Origin: Alphaproteobacteria bacterium
Lineage (GTDB): Bacteria; Pseudomonadota; Alphaproteobacteria; Micavibrionales; CSBR16-224
Length of the DNA stretch: 9,739 nucleotides
NCBI GenBank assembly: GCA_006226225.1
Contig: SBHI01000172.1
Span: 1 to 9,739, forward strand
Direction: 5' to 3'
Below, piece by piece: positions 1-6,083 of the stretch; position 1 is the stretch's first letter, and every line of letters begins with the position of its first letter. The notes under the pieces were generated by a model. It was given only the letters and a program-made list of their open reading frames with translations, searched no databases and was not told the DNA's origin. Both the position numbers and the translations under genes were made by a program.

Positions 1-936
1 GAGGCAACGGTGCTGATTACCGGATCGTCGGGTACGGGTAAAGAGGTCATGTCGCGCTATATCCATGCGCATAGCAAACGCAAGACAAAGAAATTCATTT
101 CCCTGAACTGTGCCGCCATTCCTGAAAATCTGCTGGAATCCGAATTATTCGGCCATGAAAAAGGCGCCTTTACGGGTGCGGTGGCAAGACGGATCGGGAA
201 ATTCGAGGAAGCCGACGGCGGCACCTTACTGCTGGATGAGGTCAGTGAAATGCATCCTTCTCTGCAAGCCAAGCTGCTGCGCGCTGTGCAGGAACGCGTG
301 ATTGACCGTGTTGGTGGCAAAGAGCCTGTCAAAGTCGATATCCGCCTGATTGCGACAAGTAACCGCGATCTTGCCGAAGAGGTCAAAAACGGCAATTTCC
401 GCGAGGATTTGTATTTCCGCCTGAATGTCATCAATCTGCAGCTGCCGGATTTGAAAGACCGTCCGTCCGATATCCTGCCGTTGGCGAAACTGTTCGTGGA
501 AAAATATACGGAAGAAAACGGATTGCCTGTTGTCAAAAAACTCTCGCAGGCGGCGGTCGAAAAAATGCAGAGCTATCACTGGCCGGGCAATGTGCGCGAG
601 CTGGAAAACACGCTGCACCGTGCCGTGCTGATTTCGGGCGAGGACGAGATTGAGCCCGCCGCGATTATTCTCTCCGAAGCACCGCAACAGGCGGTAGCTA
701 CCGAAAAACCTGCTGCATCAGCCCCTGCACCGCAAGATGATGACGGTGTTGAAAATGCGATGGCGGCACTGGTCGGGCACAGTATGGCGGACATGGAAAA
801 GGAAATGATTTTGCGCACGCTGGATCATTGCCTTGGCAACCGCACCCACGCCGCCCGTATCCTCGGTATTTCTATACGCACCTTGCGGAACAAACTCAAC
901 CAATACGATCTCGATAATAAATCCGCCTCCGGTTGA
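1..936 (+). CDS. flbD: FlbD-like sigma-54-dependent flagellar regulator (5' partial)
   Basis: This is the C-terminal 311 residues of a bacterial enhancer-binding protein that opens sigma-54 promoters by ATP hydrolysis. The reading frame is open from base 1, so the receiver-like N-terminus lies outside the window. Visible in order (residues of the partial protein): Walker A GSSGTGKE (8-15), the sigma-54 contact loop GAFTGA (55-60), Walker B GTLLLDEV (74-81), the WPGNVREL motif (194-201), an Ala/Pro/Gln-rich linker (about 225-245), and a Fis-type helix-turn-helix at about 280-299 (NRTHAARILGIS). The end of the protein, LDHCLGNRTHAARILGIS followed by IRTLRNKLN, closely resembles Caulobacter FlbD, and flhA follows 120 bases later. 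In that family FlbD activates late and represses early flagellar genes. Walker A has Ser where GESGTGKE is commonest, which should still bind ATP. It could be another Fis-family regulator, but the neighbour makes FlbD much the likeliest. Confidence 0.9.
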   Translation, partial: EATVLITGSSGTGKEVMSRYIHAHSKRKTKKFISLNCAAIPENLLESELFGHEKGAFTGAVARRIGKFEEADGGTLLLDEVSEMHPSLQAKLLRAVQERVIDRVGGKEPVKVDIRLIATSNRDLAEEVKNGNFREDLYFRLNVINLQLPDLKDRPSDILPLAKLFVEKYTEENGLPVVKKLSQAAVEKMQSYHWPGNVRELENTLHRAVLISGEDEIEPAAIILSEAPQQAVATEKPAASAPAPQDDDGVENAMAALVGHSMADMEKEMILRTLDHCLGNRTHAARILGISIRTLRNKLNQYDLDNKSASG

Positions 937-964
937 TACTTTTTGCGCGTTTTTTCGCTATATT
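933..964 (+). promoter_or_regulatory. Weak candidate promoter upstream of flhA
   Basis: TTGATA (933-938, overlapping the flbD stop) and TATATT (959-964) resemble -35 and -10 boxes, but they are 20 bases apart, longer than the usual 16-18. The spacer holds two T runs around GCGCG. The layout resembles the better-spaced candidate upstream of rplS (9006-9034). I found no sigma-54 GG-N10-GC element in 937-1056. flhA may instead be transcribed through from flbD. Confidence 0.25.
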
Positions 965-994
965 CCCGCCCGTGTCCCGTGTTAAGATAAAGAT

Positions 995-1014
995 GCGGAA
1001 CCCTTGGGTTTTGC
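995..1014 (+). other. Hairpin-forming inverted repeat in the flhA leader
   Basis: GCGGAACCC and GGGTTTTGC flank a central TT. As RNA, all nine positions can pair, two of them as G-U, although a real loop needs four bases (CUUG), leaving eight pairs. No T tract follows, so it is not an intrinsic terminator. It ends 42 bases before the flhA ATG. It could be a leader structure or a protein-binding site; the function is unknown. Confidence 0.45.
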
Positions 1015-1056
1015 AAGCGAAGTGACACTTAAAATAAAAAACGGATAGCCGCCTTT

Positions 1057-3159
1057 ATGGCTGAGGACAGTTTACAAACAGCGGGAACCGGCAGAGGTTT
1101 CGGCTTTAACATGCGCGGCGATGTGATTTTCGCGCTGTTGATCGTTTGTGTCATTGTCGTTCTGATCCTGCCGATGCCGACATGGATGCTGGATATCAGC
1201 CTTGCCCTGTCGATGAGTTTCTCCGTCCTGATTTTGATGACAGTGCTGTTTATTGAAAGGCCGCTTGACCTGAGCGCCTTCCCGACCATATTGCTTGTCG
1301 CCACGCTGGTGAGGTTGTCGCTGAACCTTGCCTCGACCCGTCTTATTCTGGCCAACGGCCATACGGGGCATGGTGCGGCGGGGCAGGTGATCGAGGCCTT
1401 CGGCTCCTTCGTCATGCAGAATAATTTCGTGATCGGGATTATCGTTTTCGGGATTCTGGTGCTGGTGAATTTTGTCGTGATCACCAAAGGTTCGGGCCGG
1501 ATTGCTGAGGTTTCGGCACGTTTTAGCCTTGATGCCATGCCCGGTAAACAGATGGCGATTGATGCCGATCTCTCCGCAGGGTTGATCAGCGAAGATGAAG
1601 CCAAGCTGCGCCGTTCCGAGCTGGAGCAGGAAAACAAATTCTTCGGCTCCATGGACGGTGCCGCGAAATTCGTGCGCGGTGATGCTATCGCCGGATTGAT
1701 GATCGTCTTTATCAACGTTATCGCGGGTATGATTATCGGTATTGTCCAGAACGGTTTGACGCTGGGCGAGGCGGCGGAAACCTATACGCATCTAACGGTC
1801 GGTGACGGTCTTGTCAGCCAGATTCCGGCGCTGATTGTTTCCATTGCTGCCGGTATGCTGGTGTCGAAATCAAGTGTTTCGGGCTCGGCGGATAAGGCGC
1901 TGTTCGGACAGCTGAGCCGTTATCCGCACGCGCTGGCGCTGAGTGCGGTATTGATGATGGCGCTGGCCGTTCTGCCCGGTGTGCCGTTCTTCCCCTTTAT
2001 GCTGATGTCTGTTGTGACGGGTTTTATGGCCTTTCAGGTCTTCCAGCGTTTTGACCGTGAAGAGCAGGAAGTGCGGATGCAAGAGGAAGCGGAGGCGGCT
2101 GAAAAACCGCCTGCGGAAGAGCCGATTTCTAAAACGCTCGCGATTGACTATATCCGGCTTGAGCTTGGCTATGCGCTACTGCCGCTGGTCAATAATGAAA
2201 GCCCCGATGCCGCGCGCCTGACCGATCAGGTGAAGGGGCTGCGCCGCCAGCTGGCCGAAGATATGGGCTTTGTCCTGCCTTCCGTCCGTATTCAGGATAA
2301 TTTGCAGCTGCCCTCCAATACCTATGTCATCCGTATCAAGGAAATTGAAGCGGGACGCGGCGAAATTCGCCCCGATATGCTGCTGTGCATGAGCCCGACA
2401 GGCGAGGATATTGATCTGCCCGGTGATGCAACGCGCGAACCGGCTTTCGGCCTGCCCGCGATGTGGATTAATAAGGATTACCGTGAAGAGGCACATTTCA
2501 AAGGCTATACGGTGGTGGATCCGTCCACGGTGATTACGACGCATGTGACGGAAATCGTCAAAGACAATATGTCGGAGCTGCTGTCTTATGCCGAAACGCA
2601 AAAACTGCTGGATGAACTGCCGCCGACACATCAAAAACTGGTGGCGGATATCGTGCCGGGGCAGATTTCCGTGACGGGTATTCAGCGCGTACTGCAGAAT
2701 TTGGTGACCGAGCGCATGTCGATCCGCGATTTGCCCGCCATTCTGGAAGGTATTTCCGAGGCTGCGGCCTATACAAATAACCTGACCATGATTACCGAAC
2801 ATGTCCGTGCGCGTCTGGGGCGCCAGCTGTGCCACCAGCATGCCAATGCGTCGGGTGTGCTGCCGCTGGTGACATTGTCGCCGGAATGGGAGCAGGCATT
2901 TGCGGAATCCCTGATCGGTGATGGAGAGGATAAACAGCTGGCCATGGCACCGACCAAATTGCAGGAATTTATCTCCGCCGTCCGTACGGTTTACGAACAG
3001 ATGGCGATGCAGGGGGAAGCTCCCGTTCTGCTGACCAGCCCGGGCATTCGCCCTTATGTCCGTTCCATTATCGAACGTTTCCGTCCGCAGACGGTGGTAA
3101 TGTCACAGAATGAAATTCATCCACGTGCCCGTATCCGCACGCTTGGTCAGGTGGCTTAA
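1057..3159 (+). CDS. flhA: Flagellar export gate protein FlhA
   Basis: FlhA forms the nonameric inner-membrane export gate of the flagellar type III secretion apparatus. Its cytoplasmic domain docks substrate-chaperone complexes. The 700 residues match the usual family length of about 690-700. Hydrophobic spans lie at about 22-40, 45-66, 73-97, 115-142, 205-228, 246-270, 291-308 and 309-329. The family signature around LVRLSLNLASTRLIL is at 84-98, and the conserved cytoplasmic loop motif MPGKQMAIDADLSAGLI is at 161-177. A charged linker (about 332-358) leads to the large soluble C-terminal domain, which contains GFVLPSVRIQDN. The ATG at 1057 gives the expected FlhA N-terminus; upstream there is only a weak ribosome site (GGA in ACGGATAG). 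The flbD-flhA order is usual in alphaproteobacteria. Virulence-type homologues (SctV/LcrD family) are the alternative, but the flbD neighbour argues for FlhA. Confidence 0.97.
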   Translation: MAEDSLQTAGTGRGFGFNMRGDVIFALLIVCVIVVLILPMPTWMLDISLALSMSFSVLILMTVLFIERPLDLSAFPTILLVATLVRLSLNLASTRLILANGHTGHGAAGQVIEAFGSFVMQNNFVIGIIVFGILVLVNFVVITKGSGRIAEVSARFSLDAMPGKQMAIDADLSAGLISEDEAKLRRSELEQENKFFGSMDGAAKFVRGDAIAGLMIVFINVIAGMIIGIVQNGLTLGEAAETYTHLTVGDGLVSQIPALIVSIAAGMLVSKSSVSGSADKALFGQLSRYPHALALSAVLMMALAVLPGVPFFPFMLMSVVTGFMAFQVFQRFDREEQEVRMQEEAEAAEKPPAEEPISKTLAIDYIRLELGYALLPLVNNESPDAARLTDQVKGLRRQLAEDMGFVLPSVRIQDNLQLPSNTYVIRIKEIEAGRGEIRPDMLLCMSPTGEDIDLPGDATREPAFGLPAMWINKDYREEAHFKGYTVVDPSTVITTHVTEIVKDNMSELLSYAETQKLLDELPPTHQKLVADIVPGQISVTGIQRVLQNLVTERMSIRDLPAILEGISEAAAYTNNLTMITEHVRARLGRQLCHQHANASGVLPLVTLSPEWEQAFAESLIGDGEDKQLAMAPTKLQEFISAVRTVYEQMAMQGEAPVLLTSPGIRPYVRSIIERFRPQTVVMSQNEIHPRARIRTLGQVA

Positions 3160-3180
3160 AAAATCAGATAATCTGTTTTA
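3159..3180. terminator. Possible weak bidirectional terminator
   Basis: CAGAT (3165-3169) and ATCTG (3171-3175) form a short palindrome flanked by an A run on the left and TTTT on the right, between two convergent genes with an 18-base gap. The stem is short and AT-rich and would lose base pairs to the loop, so termination may be weak. Its position and symmetry are the main support. Confidence 0.35.
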
Positions 3181-3831
3181 AGATTTGTTGCGGCGCAGAT
3201 AATTGCGCAAGGCGCTTTGACGCATGGTGGCGGCAGGCATATCGGCATCTTTGATTTGTGCCAGATGCCCGATGGCGTCATCCTCCGTCCAGTCGGTTTC
3301 GGCGACATGGGTCAGGAAAGGCACCAGATTCTGCAGACGGAAATGTGCGCTTAATCCGCGTTTTTCAATACGTGTTCTGGCTTCACGCAGCAGCGGCGGC
3401 AGAGCGGCTTTTTTCTCGTTACGCTGCCGTTCACGGCGAAACAGATCAATTTCGTCTTCCTTGCGGCAGTAATCTTGTGCATTTTCACGCAGTTCGCGAA
3501 TAAGGTCATGGTCGCTCATCGCGCGCGGCGAGTTCTTATAGGCAAAGGTGGATTTGATATCCAGCCGGATCATATCGCCGCTGCGCAGCAGATCGGTTTT
3601 GTGTTCATTTTCGTAGAACCATTCTTCGATCGCTTCCTCCAGCATGGCGCGGTCTTCCAGCGGGCCAGCATAGTCAAAAGCGGAGACTGTTGATATATAG
3701 GCGGCGTTGTTGCCGCTGTCAAAAAAGTTGAAACTGACATCATGCCCGCCGACAACACCTTGAAAGTTCCAGGCATGGCGTTGCTCGAACTCGCAGGGCT
3801 GAATATTGATCTGTGTCAGGGTCAGTTTCAT
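3178..3831 (-). CDS. Uncharacterised protein, paralog A of a tandem pair
   Basis: This is a 217-residue protein that I do not recognise. It has no signal peptide or membrane span, so it is probably cytoplasmic. The N-terminal half (about 1-95) looks beta-rich with alternating hydrophobic residues (VSFNFFDSG, MIRLDIKSTFAY). The C-terminal half is helical and strongly charged (RRERQRNEKK, REARTRIEKR). It is a clear paralog of the protein encoded just upstream on the same strand. Shared landmarks are an ISF/VSF..DSG strand, EEA followed by W, the block PRxMSDxxLxxxLR (103-116), WTExxA near residue 181, and a closing QxALRNY. The ATG at 3831 matches the paralog's first residues (MKLTLTQI against MELHITKI). 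The ribosome site is weak (ACGGAT). It has its own candidate promoter in the 77-base gap. The function is unknown. Confidence 0.85.
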   Translation of the reverse strand: MKLTLTQINIQPCEFEQRHAWNFQGVVGGHDVSFNFFDSGNNAAYISTVSAFDYAGPLEDRAMLEEAIEEWFYENEHKTDLLRSGDMIRLDIKSTFAYKNSPRAMSDHDLIRELRENAQDYCRKEDEIDLFRRERQRNEKKAALPPLLREARTRIEKRGLSAHFRLQNLVPFLTHVAETDWTEDDAIGHLAQIKDADMPAATMRQSALRNYLRRNKS

Positions 3832-3865
3832 AAATATCCGTTTCGAAATGTCTAAAGGGGGAGCA

Positions 3866-3895
3866 TTTCTATCACGGCAGGGGCTGCGTTGTCAA
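3866..3895 (-). promoter_or_regulatory. Candidate promoter for paralog A
   Basis: On the minus strand, a perfect TTGACA -35 box (3890-3895) is followed after 18 bases by TAGAAA (3866-3871), a 4/6 match to TATAAT. It lies between the stop of the upstream paralog and the start of this one. Paralog A may therefore be transcribed independently as well as by read-through. Confidence 0.5.
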
Positions 3896-3908
3896 ATTGG
3901 CAGGGAAA

Positions 3909-4613
3909 TCAGGGAGAGGGACGTCCCGGCGGTTTGCGGTTTTTGATATAGTTGCGCAGGGCCCCTTGTTGTGCCTGATGCGCTTTGTCATCATTGGCCG
4001 GTGCTTTGGCAGTTGTTTCTTTTTGTTCCGGCAGGGCGGCCAGCTGGCGGGCGGCGTGATATTCCGTCCAGGTATTTTTCGGGCAGTTGTCCAGAAAATC
4101 GGCAACATCTTTCAATTGCCGGTGGCTGTCTGCGCCGTCTTTGTCCAGACGTTTTTGCGCTTCGTCCAGAATTTTTGTGATCTCGCGTTCCCGTCCGTTG
4201 AAATAGGAGGACATGCGGTAGGCATCGGAGTCGGCCCAAAATTCCAGATAGGCTTCGGCTTCACCGCGCAGTTTGTTTACGAGTGTGGCATCACTCATAT
4301 TGCGCGGCGCTTTCTGATAGGCTTGTGTTTTTTCCGGTTCCAATGTGATGATATTTCCCACTTGCAGGGACATCACTTTGCGTTCGTCATCGCCGATCCA
4401 GTCTTTTAAAGCTTCCTCGATAATGTCATCATCATCGGCATCGCCGCCTTCGTAATAAAAATAGCTGAGTTCTGCGTCATAGGCATTTTCCGGCCCGCTA
4501 TCCTCATATTCGAAACTGATCTCTTCACCATCGATTGTGCCTTCGACAGAGCAGGTGCTGCGGTTTTCCCACTTGCTTTTCTCCGTGACGATTTTCGTGA
4601 TGTGCAATTCCAT
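3909..4613 (-). CDS. Uncharacterised acidic protein, paralog B of a tandem pair
   Basis: This 234-residue protein of unknown function has no signal peptide or membrane span. The N-terminal part looks beta-rich and acidic, with a DADDDD run near residue 58 and EGTIDGEEISFEYEDSG at about 24-40. A shared central block PRNMSDATLVNKLR starts near residue 103. The C-terminal part is helical and ends in QGALRNYIKNRK plus a short Pro/Arg tail. Relative to paralog A it has an extra Ala/Lys/Gln-rich stretch (roughly 196-212) before the closing motif. The frame stays open to an ATG at 4646, but the ATG at 4613 is the better start: AGGGGAA lies 7 bases upstream, the N-terminus then aligns with paralog A, and the 4646 start would fall upstream of the predicted transcription start. 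Its own strong promoter lies between it and ispG. Confidence 0.87.
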   Translation of the reverse strand: MELHITKIVTEKSKWENRSTCSVEGTIDGEEISFEYEDSGPENAYDAELSYFYYEGGDADDDDIIEEALKDWIGDDERKVMSLQVGNIITLEPEKTQAYQKAPRNMSDATLVNKLRGEAEAYLEFWADSDAYRMSSYFNGREREITKILDEAQKRLDKDGADSHRQLKDVADFLDNCPKNTWTEYHAARQLAALPEQKETTAKAPANDDKAHQAQQGALRNYIKNRKPPGRPSP

Positions 4614-4620
4614 CGGAAAG

Positions 4621-4627
4621 TTCCCCT
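4621..4627 (-). promoter_or_regulatory. Ribosome binding site fixing the start of paralog B
   Basis: Reads AGGGGAA on the minus strand, 7 bases before the ATG at 4613. It supports that start over the longer in-frame ATG at 4646. Confidence 0.7.
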
Positions 4628-4649
4628 GCAATCTGTTATGAACCAAATG

Positions 4650-4678
4650 AGGATAAGAGGAATATGTCGCTATGTCAA
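4650..4678 (-). promoter_or_regulatory. Strong housekeeping-type promoter for paralog B
   Basis: On the minus strand, TTGACA (4673-4678) is separated by exactly 17 bases from TATCCT (4650-4655), a 4/6 match to TATAAT. Transcription would start near 4642-4644, giving a leader of about 30 bases that includes the AGGGGAA ribosome site. The -35 box begins only 21 bases past the ispG stop. It is the best promoter match in the window. Confidence 0.65.
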
Positions 4679-4699
4679 TATGATATTACTTTACAGCGT

Positions 4700-5953
4700 T
4701 TAGGTGCCGGTTTGTGTTTTGGCATCAGGGCGTCCAAAACGTGTGCGGATATAATCCTGCAGAATATCCTGAAAATCCTGCGCAATATTGTCGCCGCGCA
4801 GCGTATGGGATTTTTTACCGTCAATAAAGACCGGTGCGACCGGCGCTTCGCCCGTGCCGGGTAGGCTGATGCCGATATCGGCATGTTTGCTTTCCCCCGG
4901 GCCGTTGACGATACAGCCCATCACCGCGATACTTAAATTGGCAACGCCGGGATAAAGGGTTTTCCATTCCGGCATTTGGGCGCGGATGTAATCTTCAATT
5001 TCGCCCGCCAGTTCCTGAAATACTGTACTGGTCGTGCGTCCGCAGCCGGGGCAGGCGCTGATTTGCGGTGCAAAAAAGCGCAAACCCATGCTTTGCAGGA
5101 TATCCTGACAGGCCATCACTTCTTCTGTGCGGGACTCGCCGGGACGCGGGGTTAAGGAAACGCGGATGGTATCGCCGATCCCTTCCTGCAACAGGACAGA
5201 CATGGCGGCGGCGGATGAAATCAATCCTTTTCGTCCCATGCCTGCCTCGGTCAAGCCAAGATGCAGGGCGTAATCGCTGCGTTCTGCCAAGGCGCGGTAA
5301 ACGCTGATCAAATCCTGCACACGGCTGACCTTTGCCGACAGGATGATCTGTTCGCGTTTCAACCCGATCTTTTCAGCCTGCACCGCACTGTCAAGAGCGG
5401 AGCGCACCAAGGCCTCGCGCATAACTTCATCTGCGGATTTCGGATTGGCAGATTGCCCGTTTTCATCCATCAGCGCCGCCAGCATCTGCTGGTCAAGACT
5501 GCCCCAGTTTACACCGATCCGCACGGGGCGGTTATGGCGGACGGCGGCTTCGATCATCATTTCAAACTGGCCGTCACGCTTCTTGCCAAAACCGACATTA
5601 CCGGGATTGATGCGGTATTTGTCCAGCGCGTCGGCGCAGGCCGGATAGTCGCTGAGCAGTTTGTGGCCGTTGTAATGAAAACAGCCGACCAGCGGCACAT
5701 CAATGCCGTCTTTCAATAGCAGGTTCTTAATTTCGGGAACGGCGGCGGCAGCGGCTTCGGTATTGACGGTAATGCGGACAATTTCGGACCCGGCGCGGGC
5801 AAGTTCCTTGACCTGTGCGGCGGTGGCCTTGGCATCTTCGGTATCGGTATTGGTCATGCTTTGCACAATGATGGGCGCATCGCCGCCGACCGTGACATGA
5901 CCAACGGTGACAGCTTTTGTTTTATGTCGTATAATATTTTGCAGCGCGACCAT
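4700..5953 (-). CDS. ispG: 4-hydroxy-3-methylbut-2-en-1-yl diphosphate synthase (IspG/GcpE)
   Basis: IspG reductively opens 2-C-methyl-D-erythritol 2,4-cyclodiphosphate to HMBPP, the penultimate step of the non-mevalonate isoprenoid pathway, using a [4Fe-4S] cluster in the cytoplasm. The three expected cluster cysteines are C301 and C304 (CPGCGRT) and C347 (GCIVNGPGE). The fourth ligand is E354, spaced from C347 as in the E. coli enzyme (C305/E312). The N-terminal TIM-barrel half shows the typical PIIVQSMTNTDT (27-38), the central RINPGN (114-119), and LGLTEAGMGRKGLISSA (232-248). At 417 residues it is longer than the 372-residue E. coli protein. The ATG at 5953 has GGAA about 10 bases upstream. 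The gene is divergent from the EamA-like gene. The 130-base gap has no convincing ispG promoter, but it holds a perfect palindrome at 5970-5985. No clear terminator follows the gene. Confidence 0.97.
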   Translation of the reverse strand: MVALQNIIRHKTKAVTVGHVTVGGDAPIIVQSMTNTDTEDAKATAAQVKELARAGSEIVRITVNTEAAAAAVPEIKNLLLKDGIDVPLVGCFHYNGHKLLSDYPACADALDKYRINPGNVGFGKKRDGQFEMMIEAAVRHNRPVRIGVNWGSLDQQMLAALMDENGQSANPKSADEVMREALVRSALDSAVQAEKIGLKREQIILSAKVSRVQDLISVYRALAERSDYALHLGLTEAGMGRKGLISSAAAMSVLLQEGIGDTIRVSLTPRPGESRTEEVMACQDILQSMGLRFFAPQISACPGCGRTTSTVFQELAGEIEDYIRAQMPEWKTLYPGVANLSIAVMGCIVNGPGESKHADIGISLPGTGEAPVAPVFIDGKKSHTLRGDNIAQDFQDILQDYIRTRFGRPDAKTQTGT

Positions 5954-5969
5954 GCGGGAGCGTTCCGTT

Positions 5970-5985
5970 TTTCTTGTTCAAGAAA
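5970..5985. repeat. Perfect inverted repeat in the ispG leader/intergenic region
   Basis: TTTCTTG and CAAGAAA flank a central TT, a 7-base perfect inverted repeat. It lies 17-32 bases upstream of the ispG ATG and 99 bases before the divergent membrane-protein gene. This size and symmetry suit a dimeric regulator site. The AT-rich 2-base loop makes a terminator unlikely. No regulator can be named from the sequence. Confidence 0.5.
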
Positions 5986-6066
5986 TTATTTTCGATAAGC
6001 CTATTGATACCTTACTGTGCCTCAAAAGTAAATGAAAATCAGGGCTTGTAACGCATATCTTTGCTT

Positions 6067-6073
6067 AAGGGAG
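6067..6073 (+). promoter_or_regulatory. Ribosome binding site of the EamA-like gene
   Basis: AAGGGAG lies 10 bases before the ATG at 6084. It supports that start, which also falls exactly at the beginning of the first membrane span. A weak promoter-like TTGATA sits at 6004-6009, but no good -10 box follows at normal spacing. Confidence 0.55.
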
Positions 6074-6083
6074 AGACCGGGAA

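Noticed and set aside
937..1056. Sigma-54 promoter for flhA
   Set aside because: The GGGTTTTGC sequence looked tempting, but no GG is found ten bases before a GC as the -24/-12 element requires.
1029..1791. Two long minus-strand open frames (228 and 239 residues) opposite flhA
   Set aside because: They lie entirely inside a highly conserved flhA, overlap each other in different frames, and have low-complexity Arg/His/Gln-rich translations typical of antisense shadows.
2176..2841. 221-residue minus-strand open frame opposite flhA
   Set aside because: Antisense to the conserved FlhA cytoplasmic domain, with a His/Gln/Arg-rich composition and no ribosome site or family resemblance.
3897..4409. 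170-residue plus-strand frame opposite paralog B
   Set aside because: The minus-strand frame is supported by a paralog next door, a promoter and a ribosome site. The plus frame has none of these.
5261..5719. 152-residue plus-strand frame opposite ispG
   Set aside because: Fully inside ispG, which has all its cluster ligands; a shadow frame.
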